This document shows positions 26,069 through 35,396 of a stretch of 64,000 nt of DNA, in pieces (the stretch's first letter is position 1; every line of letters begins with the position of its first letter). Source of the stretch: Desulfitobacterium sp050251735 (lineage in GTDB: Bacteria; Bacillota; Desulfitobacteriia; Desulfitobacteriales; Desulfitobacteriaceae). The notes beneath the pieces are model-generated. The model did not search any database. It had not been told where the DNA came from and saw only the letters and a program-made list of their open reading frames with translations. The position numbers and the translations under genes are program-made. The DNA lies in NCBI GenBank assembly GCA_050251735.1, contig JBFWMF010000003.1:62001-126000 (forward strand), in the 5' to 3' direction.

Positions 26069-26878
26069 TTAGTATTCATCTAAAACAATCAGTTCATGCG
26101 GTGTATATCGGGGAGCTACCCTTAATCTCAAGTCCGGGTTCTCTTTTGCTACTCGAGACTCCTTGAGGATACGCAGAATGGTCGCAAGGGCTAGTTCCGG
26201 CGTATTGTTTTCTTCACTTAAATGCGACAAAACGATCCGCTTAGTATTCCCCTCGATCCATTGGAGAAGCCCTTCCGCCAGCTGGCTATTCTCCAAGTGT
26301 CCGAAATTGCCGCTAATGCGTTTCTTAAGATACCAAGGATAGCTACCTTGCCAGAGCATTTCCTGATCATGGTTAGCCTCCACCACTAAGGCATCGCAGC
26401 CTTTTAAGGCCTGGTGCATTTCTTCCGTGATGATTCCAGTGTCTGTAGCAATACCAATTGCCTGACAGCCACCTTGCTCCGCTTCGATGCGCACCCCATA
26501 GCTTTCTTTACTATCATGAGAGGTCGGAAAGACTCGCACTTGCATGCCGGCACAGGTAAAGGAATCCTTGACAATCACCCGCTGTTCGTCCTTGAGCTTC
26601 CCAATCGCGGGGTTGAGCTCATCCCAGATCTTCGCCGAGGCGTAGATGGGTATTTTTAGTTTCCGCGCAACTGCCCCAACGCCCTTGACATGATCCGAGT
26701 GCTCATGGGTAATAAATATTCCTTCAACTTCCATAGGGGATATATCCAGCATCGATAGATTATGTAGAGTCGCCTTGAGGCTGATACCGCAATCCACAAG
26801 AAGATTCCTCTTCTCATGCCCAACCACAATCGCATTGCCGGAGCTCCCACTTGCTAGGGTTGCTAGATGCACATCCAT
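26069..26878 (-). CDS. yycJ: MBL-fold hydrolase, YycJ/WalJ type
   Basis: A 269-residue metallo-beta-lactamase-fold protein with THEHSDH at 58-63, a downstream TSHDSKESYG segment, ATDTG, and a conserved SHLSEENN near the C-terminus. YycJ proteins have been described as 5'-3' nucleases tied to mismatch repair in Bacillus; the role here is by family. It is immediately upstream of htrA. Confidence 0.88.
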   Translation of the reverse strand: MDVHLATLASGSSGNAIVVGHEKRNLLVDCGISLKATLHNLSMLDISPMEVEGIFITHEHSDHVKGVGAVARKLKIPIYASAKIWDELNPAIGKLKDEQRVIVKDSFTCAGMQVRVFPTSHDSKESYGVRIEAEQGGCQAIGIATDTGIITEEMHQALKGCDALVVEANHDQEMLWQGSYPWYLKKRISGNFGHLENSQLAEGLLQWIEGNTKRIVLSHLSEENNTPELALATILRILKESRVAKENPDLRLRVAPRYTPHELIVLDEY

Positions 26879-26980
26879 TCCTTCTTCCCTTATACAAGTG
26901 TATTATAACAAATCCTTTGCTTAAACAAAACTAGGCTGATGACAGCAAAATCAGCTCAGAGCGCAAGAAAAAAACTGAGG

Positions 26981-27628
26981 CTATTTAGCCCCAGAGGTTG
27001 ATTCGGATGGATCCACGCTACCCGTTTTCTCGAAGTTCTCAACAATTTTATCTTGGGCCAACTTAATACTGCTTTGGAGACGCTGTTTATTCTCTTCCGA
27101 AAGATTTTCAATGGTTAAGGCTTTTTCCCATTGGGCAATGGCCGCCCCGAAATCTTCCTTGGCATACATGAGAAAGATACCGTAATTAAACAGACCATTA
27201 AGGAACTTCGGGTCCAGCTCCAAGGCTTCCTTAAAAGTTTGCTCTGCTAGGTCATCCTGACCCCCATAAAAAGCTGCTGTAGCCATATCAACTAAAACGT
27301 TCACATTCTTATTCGATTTAATAACTTCTTGATATTCCGCTACCGCCTGCTGGAAAATAACTCCGGCTTTCTCGGGTGTGTTTCCACTTTGGGTCTGAAG
27401 AGCCCAATCATAATAGATATTCGCAAGATTTAAACGGGTCTGGGAATCCTGTGGATTGGCCTCTAGTGCTTTGTTGAGGCTTGCAATTTGACTTTCATAG
27501 GTCCCGGTCACCGGGGCATTGGTATTACCTGTATCCCCAAAGAACATGACAAAGGATGATCCCACCAAGCTTATTACTAATAATGCTACTATCACATATA
27601 CGGTAAGCTTTTGTGATTTTTTACGCAC
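26981..27628 (-). CDS. Membrane-anchored TPR protein
   Basis: A 215-residue protein with an N-terminal signal anchor (about 8-30) and three or four TPR-like helix pairs: SQTRLNLANIYYDWALQ, AVAEYQEVIKSNKNVNVLVDMATAAFYGG and AEQTFKEALELDPKFLNGLFNYGIFLMY. The C-terminus is polar. GTG start with AGGGAGAT about 9 bases upstream. It probably acts outside the membrane as a scaffold; no partner can be named. Confidence 0.82.
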   Translation of the reverse strand: MRKKSQKLTVYVIVALLVISLVGSSFVMFFGDTGNTNAPVTGTYESQIASLNKALEANPQDSQTRLNLANIYYDWALQTQSGNTPEKAGVIFQQAVAEYQEVIKSNKNVNVLVDMATAAFYGGQDDLAEQTFKEALELDPKFLNGLFNYGIFLMYAKEDFGAAIAQWEKALTIENLSEENKQRLQSSIKLAQDKIVENFEKTGSVDPSESTSGAK

Positions 27629-27736
27629 CGTTTCACATCTCCCTAATCCAAAGTAACTCTAATTTTATCATCTTGTTGGAAGTTAGTCCACACAGCTATT
27701 TTTTCGTCTTTTGTTATACTGAATACTACTGCGGTA

Positions 27737-29743
27737 TCAATCCACCAACCACTTGCGCAGCTGACAGCGTGCTTCATAATAGGGTGTGCTTTCCCCAAAG
27801 TCAGAGGGTTTCCCGATAAGCAGCTGGTTAACTCCAAACCCATCGACGCTACCCCCTTCAGGTATAACTACCGTTTGGGGATGAATATCCTCTGATACAG
27901 AGACCCAAGCCAGAATCTGTCCGTGCTCTGTCTCAACCAAGGCCCGATCCCCAGTGGATAGATAATACTTTTCAGCTATTTGTGGATGGATATAGAGGTG
28001 AAAATCTTCAGTCTCCTGGAACTGGGAATGAAGGGCATGATGGGGATGGGGAGTAAGAAGATACCAAGGGTATTCCGCTTGAATCTCTGACTTCGAGAAC
28101 TCCTGAAGCCTTTGCAGAGCTTCCTTAGAGTGGTTAAGTAAGGGGTCCGCCACTGCATCTCCATACTCATTAAGCGCTACCTCTGAAGCTAGCTCAATCT
28201 TTCCACTGGGGGTTTTGAACTGCAAATCGCGCCAAGCTACCTCCGGAATATAGGGTGCCCGAATGGGCCCTTGCCTTAAGCTTGCCAAAGTGATGCCATA
28301 TTCTTTAAGGGGAGAGAGCACATAATCAAGCCATTGCTCAGGGGTATAAAGGAAATCCTCTCCTCGGCCTAAGCGTTGTGCCAACTCCGTAAAAACAACG
28401 GCCTCCGATCTGGCCTCTCCCTGGGGCTCGACAATCTTTTGGGTAAGCTGAAGAATGGGGCTCCAGGAAGTGGCAATCAGGTCCTCATCTTCAAAGGCTG
28501 TCGTTACTGGCAAGACTAAATCCGAATGACGTGCCGTCTCGGTCAGGGTGGTATCAAAGGTCACTTTAAAGGGAATCTCTCGCCAGACTTCCCGCCAAAG
28601 CAAGGAATTCGGTTGCTGTACTAAGGGATTAGAGCGCGTCACCACGGCCAGCTGAATAGGGGGATCGGCCTTTTTTATTTCCTCCGCCAAAAAGGGATGG
28701 GGGAAGGTCCGGGACTGATAACGGCTGGGATCTAACTTAACTTGATTCAGATAGCTTCGATGATATTGATAGCCATATTGGATTCCTGCACCGGGCTTAC
28801 CGATGTTACCCGTCAGGGCTAATAGCGCGTCAATAGCGCGCAAGGTATTACCCCCACCGCTATAGCGCTGCAATCCGTAGCCGGACAGGATGGTCACAGG
28901 TCGGGTGTGACTCATTTTCTGTGCTAATTCTTCTTGCTTTTCCACGGATACTCCGGTCAGCTGGGCAACTCTCTCCGGATCGTACTCCTTCGCCCGTAAA
29001 GCGAAGGCCTCTAGTCCATGGACGAATTGGCGGACAAATTCCCAATCCAGCCAGCCCTCTCGCAAGATAATGTGGGCGATTCCCATAGCAAGGACCCCAT
29101 CACTGCCCGGGTTGACTTGAATATAGTCCTCGCTAAAATCCGTACTCTTGACTCGGACTGGATTGATCACAACAATGGTCGCACCGGCCTTCTTGGCCTC
29201 AAGTAAATGGGGCACCATATGCAGATTCGTAACCGCAGGATCCCGCCCCCAAAGGATAATGAGCTTGGCCTGGGTCACTTGGGTCCAATCGTTGGCATAA
29301 GCCCCACCAAAATCAATCTCCTGGGCTCTAAAGCCTGCTCCCCAGCACATACTTCCTCTCGGCTCCGTGACTCCGCCTAGGGCCTGAAAGAAACGCCGAT
29401 CCAGCTCTCTTAATGTTCCGTTGTGACCATAATCATAATGATGAAAAATCCCCCAAGGTCCCACTTCCTTAAGGGTCTCTTTGATTTTATCGGCAAATAG
29501 GGTATAGGCTTCGTTCCAGGAGATCCGGCGAAATGTTCCTTGTTCCTTGAGAAGAGGAAAACGAAGCTTTTCTGCCGAGAAAACCCGTTGAGCTTGAGCC
29601 TGAGCCTTTGAGCAAAGATATCCTTGGGTTAGAGGATGTTCCTTATCCCCGCGAACCTGCAAGCCTTTTTCATCACTATACTCCACAACAAAGCCGCAGC
29701 TATCAGGACAATTCAACGGACAAGCCGAGCGCAGAACGGTCAT
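27737..29743 (-). CDS. Molybdopterin oxidoreductase with an N-terminal [4Fe-4S] site
   Basis: A 668-residue member of the DMSO-reductase superfamily. C8, C12, C16 and C44 (ACPLNCPDSCGF...GYLCSKAQ) form the 4Fe-4S site. RGSMCWGAG places a cysteine (C133) near the expected molybdenum ligand position. The bis-MGD fold continues to a C-terminal molydop-binding domain (TGDRALVETEHGQI). No Tat signal is seen, so it is probably cytoplasmic. Substrate unknown; it resembles stand-alone formate dehydrogenase-like or sulfur-compound oxidoreductases. It lies just downstream of the SCIFF maturase with a 126-base gap. Confidence 0.85.
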   Translation of the reverse strand: MTVLRSACPLNCPDSCGFVVEYSDEKGLQVRGDKEHPLTQGYLCSKAQAQAQRVFSAEKLRFPLLKEQGTFRRISWNEAYTLFADKIKETLKEVGPWGIFHHYDYGHNGTLRELDRRFFQALGGVTEPRGSMCWGAGFRAQEIDFGGAYANDWTQVTQAKLIILWGRDPAVTNLHMVPHLLEAKKAGATIVVINPVRVKSTDFSEDYIQVNPGSDGVLAMGIAHIILREGWLDWEFVRQFVHGLEAFALRAKEYDPERVAQLTGVSVEKQEELAQKMSHTRPVTILSGYGLQRYSGGGNTLRAIDALLALTGNIGKPGAGIQYGYQYHRSYLNQVKLDPSRYQSRTFPHPFLAEEIKKADPPIQLAVVTRSNPLVQQPNSLLWREVWREIPFKVTFDTTLTETARHSDLVLPVTTAFEDEDLIATSWSPILQLTQKIVEPQGEARSEAVVFTELAQRLGRGEDFLYTPEQWLDYVLSPLKEYGITLASLRQGPIRAPYIPEVAWRDLQFKTPSGKIELASEVALNEYGDAVADPLLNHSKEALQRLQEFSKSEIQAEYPWYLLTPHPHHALHSQFQETEDFHLYIHPQIAEKYYLSTGDRALVETEHGQILAWVSVSEDIHPQTVVIPEGGSVDGFGVNQLLIGKPSDFGESTPYYEARCQLRKWLVD

Positions 29744-29869
29744 TTTTATCCCCTCCTAAAAACTATAATCGCCATTATCTATCTTACAGAGTGTAGCGTC
29801 TGCAAAGTTCCCCTTTGCATGACAAGTTACACGGAACTAATAAGATTGAGTAAAATACTCACTCCATAC

Positions 29870-31327
29870 CTAGCCTTGAGTATTAAGTGATGCTTCTTTG
29901 ATCTTCATGTACAAAGCCACCTCAAGACGCTTTTTCTGTAGCTCGCAGCCCAAGGTATAAACATCGTTAAGTTGACCACTAAAAGCCTGGTTTGCCGAGT
30001 GACAACCACCGCTACAGGAAAAACGCGCCCAACACTGACGACAGGTGGATTTGCTATAGACATGCGCTGAACGAAATTTATCGACAATCTCCAGATTCAA
30101 ACTAGGCTTTTCCTCATTCAAAGATCCCATTTTAAATTCTTCTTGTCCTACGAATTGATGACAAGGATAGAGATCCCCTTCGGGTGAGATCGCCACATAC
30201 TCATGACCCGCTCCGCAGCCGGATAACCGTTTGGGCAGGCAAGGACCTTGATCTAAAGCCACATTAAAGTGAAAAAAGCTGAAATCCTCACCTTGGCGCC
30301 GCCGCTCCAGTAACTCTTCCCCTAGACGGTCATAGGTCTTTAAAATCTCTGCTAAATCTCCCTCTTGAAAGGCATAAGGATCACTAGGCTGGGCGACCAC
30401 AGGCTCTAGAGATATCTGCTTCATACCCAGATCCAACAGATGGGTCACGTCTTTGTCGAAGTCCAAATTATAATGGGTATAGGTTCCTCGTGCGTAGTAA
30501 TACGTACCCACGGCATAGGGAGAGCTATCCGGCCGCTTCTTAGCGAATTGCTGTAAGCGTGGGGCTACTTGGTCATAGCTACCCCGGCCATTAGCATATG
30601 GACGCATGCGATCATGGACCTCGGGGCGGCCATCAATACTCAAAACGACACTAATATCTTCTGCCTCGAGAAAGTTTTGGATATCCTCTGTTAAGAGCAC
30701 GGCATTGGTGGTTAGAGTAAACTTGATGGTCTTGCCTTTAGCTTGGGCCGCCTTCTTGCCGTAATCAACAAGGTCCTTCACCACCTGAAAGTTTAACAGC
30801 GGTTCCCCGCCAAAAAAGTCCACTTCACAATGCTTACGGTGCGCAGAGGCTTCTAAAACAAAGTCGATCGCCTTCTTGCCTGTTTCCCAATCCATTAGTC
30901 CCCGCTGACCACCAAAGGCCCCGGTGCCCGCGAAACAATAATTACAGCGCAGATTACAGTCATGGGCGACATGGAGGCAGATGGCTTTAACAATAGGCTT
31001 GGCCGGGTAGGAAGGTCCTTTTTCTTCTGCTTCCTTAGAGAATAGAACCCCTTCCTTTTGAAGTTCTTCCATTTCACTAAGGATTTCCTTTACTTCCTCA
31101 GGAGATAGGCTGAATTCTGGTGCCTGTAGCTGATTGATAACCTCTTCACTACCCAAGGATTTTCCTTCCTCTTGTAGCCTTTCCAGAACCTTCACAATGG
31201 TATAGGTCAAGTCATCTAAGATATGCAAGGAGCCTGAATTGACATCATAAGCAATATTCAGGTCACCTTGGCGGTAAGTATGAACATTTCTTTTTATCTC
31301 GTATTCCTCAAGAAACATAGTGGTCAT
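29870..31327 (-). CDS. scfB: SCIFF ranthipeptide radical-SAM/SPASM maturase
   Basis: A 485-residue radical-SAM enzyme that installs thioether cross-links in the SCIFF peptide. An N-terminal PqqD-like recognition region (about 10-95) precedes the cluster motif C124-x3-C128-x2-C131 (AHDCNLRCNYC), then FFGGEPLL and LSIDGRPEVHD. The SPASM domain holds GPC, SGCGAGHEYVAISPEGDLYPC, CRQCWARFSCSGGC and LGCE, enough cysteines for two auxiliary clusters. The 46-residue precursor lies directly upstream, confirming the assignment. Confidence 0.95.
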   Translation of the reverse strand: MTTMFLEEYEIKRNVHTYRQGDLNIAYDVNSGSLHILDDLTYTIVKVLERLQEEGKSLGSEEVINQLQAPEFSLSPEEVKEILSEMEELQKEGVLFSKEAEEKGPSYPAKPIVKAICLHVAHDCNLRCNYCFAGTGAFGGQRGLMDWETGKKAIDFVLEASAHRKHCEVDFFGGEPLLNFQVVKDLVDYGKKAAQAKGKTIKFTLTTNAVLLTEDIQNFLEAEDISVVLSIDGRPEVHDRMRPYANGRGSYDQVAPRLQQFAKKRPDSSPYAVGTYYYARGTYTHYNLDFDKDVTHLLDLGMKQISLEPVVAQPSDPYAFQEGDLAEILKTYDRLGEELLERRRQGEDFSFFHFNVALDQGPCLPKRLSGCGAGHEYVAISPEGDLYPCHQFVGQEEFKMGSLNEEKPSLNLEIVDKFRSAHVYSKSTCRQCWARFSCSGGCHSANQAFSGQLNDVYTLGCELQKKRLEVALYMKIKEASLNTQG

Positions 31328-31352
31328 TACCCTCTCTCTAGCAAATATAAAC

Positions 31353-31379
31353 AGAACCCGCCTGAATCAGGTGGGTTCT
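31353..31379 (-). terminator. Hairpin between scfA and scfB (partial terminator)
   Basis: Minus-strand AGAACCCACCT / AGGCGGGTTCT stem followed by GTTTATATTTG. It can reduce readthrough into scfB and keep precursor in excess of enzyme. Confidence 0.65.
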
Positions 31380-31445
31380 TGATAACCTATGTTCAATCTT
31401 CACTTTCATCTTGGCTTATGTTCTCTATGGGTTAGATTGACAAAC

Positions 31446-31586
31446 TTACTTTACGCAAACTTGGTTGCCTACTGTACAGGATGTTTTGCAGGCAGATTGA
31501 CAGGAAGTTTGGCACTCTCCGCAGCCACCTGTCTTTAAGGTTTCGCTTAGATTCGCTTTCACAACTGTTTGAATATGTTTTGCCAT
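31446..31586 (-). CDS. scfA: SCIFF ranthipeptide precursor (six cysteines in about 45 residues)
   Basis: A 46-residue peptide MAKHIQTVVKANLSETLKTG followed by a core with six cysteines spaced GGC-GEC-TSC-SAC-TSC-QVC. The conserved leader and six-Cys core define the SCIFF family. The ATG has GAGGAGG about 10 bases upstream. Radical-SAM maturase scfB lies 118 bases downstream. SCIFF peptides carry sulfur-to-alpha-carbon (and related) thioether links; a quorum or redox role has been proposed in clostridia, not shown here. Confidence 0.96.
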   Translation of the reverse strand: MAKHIQTVVKANLSETLKTGGCGECQTSCQSACKTSCTVGNQVCVK

Positions 31587-31667
31587 CCTCGTAACCTCCT
31601 CTCAAGCACATCAGAATTCGTCACTCATTATACCATGAGGACAAGTTCGAGTGCAAAATGAAATTAA

Positions 31668-32213
31668 TCATTTATTACTTCCTTGCTTGGGTTGACTGAA
31701 TAAGTATATCACTTTTCCCTCTTTAGAGTATCCTGTAATATCCGCATCAACTGAGGGAACCTGATCCTTGCTAATCAAACTATACCAGAGGCGATAATCG
31801 CCGGACTGCACAATCTTTGCTTTCGATACCTCTCCCCTAGTGGTCTTTACTTCTATCTCGGTAATTTTAGGGTCTTCGACAAAACCATAATAAAAATAGT
31901 ATTTTGTCGTTTTATCGCCCAAGCTTGAATAGCGCCAGGATAATCCCTTCGGATGAGTGACTAACGGCCCTCCCTCGGTTCCCAGCCATTTCCAACCGAA
32001 AGCATCTTTTTGAAACAGGCCTGAGCCAAGTTCATCATTATTGATATAAAAAACAATGTTTGCCTCATCTTTTACTTCTTGGTAATGGATTACCTCCCAG
32101 TCACCCGGAACTACTTTTTTGGCCTCTTGAACAGCCTCTTCAAGGGAGCCACAACCACTCACTAACATGGTCGCTAGAATTATAGCACTAACCAGTAGTT
32201 TTTTAAGTTTCAC
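31668..32213 (-). CDS. Putative lipoprotein of unknown function
   Basis: A 181-residue exported protein starting VKLKKLLVSAIILATMLVSG with a lipobox LVSGC; the mature chain is mostly beta (WEVIHYQEVKDEANIVFYIN, KYYFYYGFVEDPKITEIEVKT). No known domain is recognised. GTG start with GGAGG 7 bases upstream. It ends 81 bases before the SCIFF precursor, on the same strand. Confidence 0.78.
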   Translation of the reverse strand: MKLKKLLVSAIILATMLVSGCGSLEEAVQEAKKVVPGDWEVIHYQEVKDEANIVFYINNDELGSGLFQKDAFGWKWLGTEGGPLVTHPKGLSWRYSSLGDKTTKYYFYYGFVEDPKITEIEVKTTRGEVSKAKIVQSGDYRLWYSLISKDQVPSVDADITGYSKEGKVIYLFSQPKQGSNK

Positions 32214-32403
32214 AGGGTTTCCTCCAGTAATACAAAAATATCTTAGTTCTTCGCAACAAAACAGCAAATTCATCAGCTTTTATAGTTTAGCTTATTTTAT
32301 GTCTATTGACAATAGTTTAAAAATAGTACGACAACAAAGCAACATACTTAACAAATTCCAACAAAGTTCTTCTCCCTTGAGCACAAGGGGTTAAGGGACA
32401 AAT

Positions 32404-32431
32404 AAAAACTACACTGCTGTCGACAGTGTAG
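32404..32431 (-). terminator. Terminator of the tRNA-Glu/tRNA-Phe unit
   Basis: Minus-strand CTACACTG / CAGTGTAG stem with a 7-base loop followed by TTTTTATTTG. Confidence 0.8.
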
Positions 32432-32462
32432 CCCAAAAGAAGAGTCTTCTTTAAATTCGGAA

Positions 32463-32538
<76 letters not shown>

Positions 32539-32546
32539 AAATAAAA

Positions 32547-32622
32547 TGGTGACCCATACGGGATTCGAACCCGTGTTACCGCCGTGAAAGGGCGGTGTCT
32601 TAGGCCGCTTGACCAATGGGCC
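32547..32622 (-). tRNA. tRNA-Glu (TTC)
   Basis: Minus-strand 76-base cloverleaf: acceptor GGCCCAT / ATGGGTC, anticodon loop CCTTTCA with TTC, T-arm GGGTTCGAATCCC, CCA encoded. It is 8 bases upstream of tRNA-Phe on the same transcript. Confidence 0.96.
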
Positions 32623-32659
32623 ACGTTGACTGTGAGCCATTCTCCGCTCACGCTTTTGT

Positions 32660-32688
32660 ATTATACACAAAAGAACATTATAAGTAAA
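32660..32688 (-). promoter_or_regulatory. Promoter of tRNA-Glu/tRNA-Phe
   Basis: Minus-strand TTTACT (32683-32688), 17-base spacer, TATAAT (32660-32665). The -35 box lies inside the end of the livF terminator. Confidence 0.7.
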
Positions 32689-32706
32689 GGCCTTTAACAG
32701 GCCTTT
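32686..32706 (-). terminator. Terminator of the liv operon
   Basis: An 8-bp stem AAAGGCCT / AGGCCTTT with a 5-base loop, 54 bases past the livF stop. Confidence 0.6.
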
Positions 32707-32759
32707 AATAACAATTTTTCTTTATTGCTTTATATAATATGCGATCGCTATCGAGTATC

Positions 32760-33461
32760 TCAGCCTCCCAGATAGGCTTTGCGGATCTCATCGCTCTCAG
32801 ACAGTTCTTGTCCGGTACCAGAAATTGAGATAGAACCAGTCTCCAGCACATAGGCTCGATCCGCAATGGATAGGGCCATCTGAGCATTTTGTTCCACAAG
32901 GAGCACCGTGGTTCCGGCCTTGTTCATCTCCTGAATAATGGTGAAGATTTGTTCCACCAGTATCGGCGCAAGGCCCATGGAGGGCTCATCTAACATCAGA
33001 AGTTTGGGTCGGCTCATCAGTGCCCGCCCTATGGCCAGCATCTGCTGCTCGCCCCCGGAGAGTGTACCTGCAACCTGTCTGCGGCGTTCCAGAAGCCGCG
33101 GAAAAAGGGTATAGATCTTTTCTAAATCTTCCTCGATGCCGCCGGAAGGACGGGTATATGCACCCATATCCAGATTTTCCTGGACAGTCATCTGCAGAAA
33201 AATGCGCCGGCCTTCAGGGACATGGGCCAAACCTCGTTCAACAATCTTGTGGGGTGCCGTGCCAGTGATATCCTCTCCCAAGAAGCTGATGCCACCGGTC
33301 TTGGTACGCAACAAGCCGGAAATAGTTTTTAAGACGGTGCTCTTTCCGGCGCCGTTGGCCCCGATCAGGGTCACTATCTCGCCTTCATTGACCTCTAAGG
33401 AGATACCCTTGATGGCGTGTATCGCACCGTAAAAAACGTTAATGTTATCGACTTTTAACAT
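32760..33461 (-). CDS. livF: Branched-chain amino acid ABC transporter ATP-binding protein LivF
   Basis: A 233-residue ATPase of a high-affinity leucine/isoleucine/valine importer. Walker A GANGAGKST (about 33-41), signature SGGEQQM, Walker B LLMLDEPSMGLAP, H-loop LLVEQN. VPEGRRIF is the LivF-type Q-loop neighbourhood. It is the last gene of livJ-H-M-G-F, 4 bases after livG. Confidence 0.95.
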   Translation of the reverse strand: MLKVDNINVFYGAIHAIKGISLEVNEGEIVTLIGANGAGKSTVLKTISGLLRTKTGGISFLGEDITGTAPHKIVERGLAHVPEGRRIFLQMTVQENLDMGAYTRPSGGIEEDLEKIYTLFPRLLERRRQVAGTLSGGEQQMLAIGRALMSRPKLLMLDEPSMGLAPILVEQIFTIIQEMNKAGTTVLLVEQNAQMALSIADRAYVLETGSISISGTGQELSESDEIRKAYLGG

Positions 33462-33465
33462 GTGG

Positions 33466-34317
33466 TCAGCCCTCCCTCTTCTTGCCTAAATAAGCTTCGA
33501 TGACCTGAGGGTTGTTCCGGATTTCGCTAGGGGTGCCTTTAGCAATAATTTTACCAAAATTAAGCACAGTAATTTTCTCGCAGATACCCATGACCAGATT
33601 CATGTCGTGCTCGATGAGCATAATTGCGATATTAAAGGTGTCACGGATTTTCACAATATTCTCCATCAATTCAGCTGTCTCAGAAGGGTTCATCCCGGCG
33701 GCAGGCTCATCTAGGAGAAGTAGCAAGGGTCTCGTAGCTAAAGCACGAACTATCTCTAGTCTGCGTTGGGCGCCATAGGGCAGAGATCCCGCTCGTTTTC
33801 CCGCCAAGCTTTCCATATCGAAAATGGACAAAAGCTCCATGGCCTTCTCATGGGCCTGCTTCTCGCCCTTCCAGTAAGCAGGGAGGCGGAAGATGCCATT
33901 CCACATACCATAGTTGATATGATTATGCATGCCAAGCTTTACATTGTCCTCAACCGATAGATTTGAGAAAAGGCGGATGTTTTGAAAGGTCCGGGCAATA
34001 CCGGCTTTGTTTATTTGCACCGTAGTCATATTGCTCGTGTCACGACCATCCAGCAGGATGGTGCCGTCAGTAGGCTGATAGACTTTGGTAAGCAGGTTGA
34101 AACAAGTGGTCTTTCCTGCACCGTTGGGGCCAATCAATCCGGCTATCTCCGTGCGGTCGATGGTCATGTTGAAACCATTAACAGCCATAAGACCGCCAAA
34201 GTTTATACCTAGGTTGCGGGTTTCCAGGACCGGCGTCTTAGCGGCTTCGCGCTCAGAAACAAGGTCGACGGAGGGCATGGTAGCCGCCTGCATCTCGGGT
34301 GTATTAGCTTTGTCCAT
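33466..34317 (-). CDS. livG: Branched-chain amino acid ABC transporter ATP-binding protein LivG
   Basis: A 283-residue ATPase with Walker A GPNGAGKTTCFN, LivG-type ARTFQNIRLFSNLSVEDNVKLG, signature LPYGAQRRLEI and Walker B LLLLDEPAAGMNP. It has about 25 extra N-terminal residues compared with many LivG proteins. The ATG at 34317 has GGGAGGTG about 6 bases upstream and overlaps the livM stop by 14 bases. Confidence 0.95.
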   Translation of the reverse strand: MDKANTPEMQAATMPSVDLVSEREAAKTPVLETRNLGINFGGLMAVNGFNMTIDRTEIAGLIGPNGAGKTTCFNLLTKVYQPTDGTILLDGRDTSNMTTVQINKAGIARTFQNIRLFSNLSVEDNVKLGMHNHINYGMWNGIFRLPAYWKGEKQAHEKAMELLSIFDMESLAGKRAGSLPYGAQRRLEIVRALATRPLLLLLDEPAAGMNPSETAELMENIVKIRDTFNIAIMLIEHDMNLVMGICEKITVLNFGKIIAKGTPSEIRNNPQVIEAYLGKKREG

Positions 34318-35386
34318 CTTCCGCACCTCCCTTCCCTTCTCGATGATTTGAGGGAAGCAACCTTTCCCTTAAAGCTCGCAAGCGGGCCTTAAATTCATCG
34401 TTGTTGGTGGCCAGCATAATAATAATGAGAACGATGGCATATAAAAGCATGCGGTAGCTGTTAAACTGACGCAGCATCTCGGGAAGTATGGTAAGTACGG
34501 TGGCGGCGATGATCGAGCCCCGGATATTACCCAGTCCTCCCAGGACCACAAAAACAAGAATCAGGATCGAGGTATTGAAGCCGAATTTAGAGGCAATGAT
34601 GGTAGAATAATTCATGGCAAACAACGTACCTGCAGCACCGGCTAGGGCGGCGGAGGTGACAAAAGCCATAAGCTTATACTTAGTGACGTGAATACCCACA
34701 CTCTCTGCTGCGATGCGGTTGTCGCGTAAGGCCATGATGGCCCGTCCCGAACGGCTGTCAATCAGATTGAGTACGATAAACAGAGTAATTAGAATGAGGG
34801 CAAAACCCATGGTAAAAGTGGATAGCTTGGGTATACCTGTGATTCCTAGAGGTCCGTCGATAATGACTCTGCCACCTTCAGCAAGATTCAGTGCCGAAGA
34901 GTCGGTCAGAAAGCTGAAATGCAATCCGTCTTTATCTTTCCCTACATAGAGGATGTTGATAATATTCTTGATAATTTCCCCGAAGGCTAGAGTGACAATG
35001 GCCAAATAGTCACCTTTAAGACGCAGAACAGGTATCCCGATAAGGAAACCGGCTATTCCGGCAAAAAGTGCACCTACGATTAGAGATACGATCAAGCGCA
35101 GAAGGGTGATGGGTATGATAGACTCTAGGCTAATACACGCTACGACACCCGCAAAGGCACCGACACTCATAAAACCCGCGTGGCCTAAAGATAGTTCACC
35201 CAGGATGCCTACGGTCAGATTCAGCGAAATGGCCAAGATCACATAGGCGCAGATAGGAACCAACTGTCCTTGCAGGGAAGAGCTGATATTGCCCCTGTTT
35301 ATCAGCAATTGGACAATAATAAAAGACACGATAACAAAAGCGTAAGTATAGATGTTATTACGTGTAGTTTTTTTCATGGTTATCAT
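34304..35386 (-). CDS. livM: Branched-chain amino acid ABC transporter permease LivM
   Basis: A 360-residue inner-membrane permease with about 9-10 hydrophobic segments and the LivM signature NLTVGILGELSLGHAGFMSVGAFAG, followed by LKGDYLAIVTLAFGEIIKNI (EAA-like loop). The ATG at 35386 has GAGGTA 6 bases upstream. It starts 10 bases after livH. Confidence 0.94.
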   Translation of the reverse strand: MITMKKTTRNNIYTYAFVIVSFIIVQLLINRGNISSSLQGQLVPICAYVILAISLNLTVGILGELSLGHAGFMSVGAFAGVVACISLESIIPITLLRLIVSLIVGALFAGIAGFLIGIPVLRLKGDYLAIVTLAFGEIIKNIINILYVGKDKDGLHFSFLTDSSALNLAEGGRVIIDGPLGITGIPKLSTFTMGFALILITLFIVLNLIDSRSGRAIMALRDNRIAAESVGIHVTKYKLMAFVTSAALAGAAGTLFAMNYSTIIASKFGFNTSILILVFVVLGGLGNIRGSIIAATVLTILPEMLRQFNSYRMLLYAIVLIIIMLATNNDEFKARLRALRERLLPSNHREGKGGAEDGQS

Positions 35387-35396
35387 TGCAGCTACC

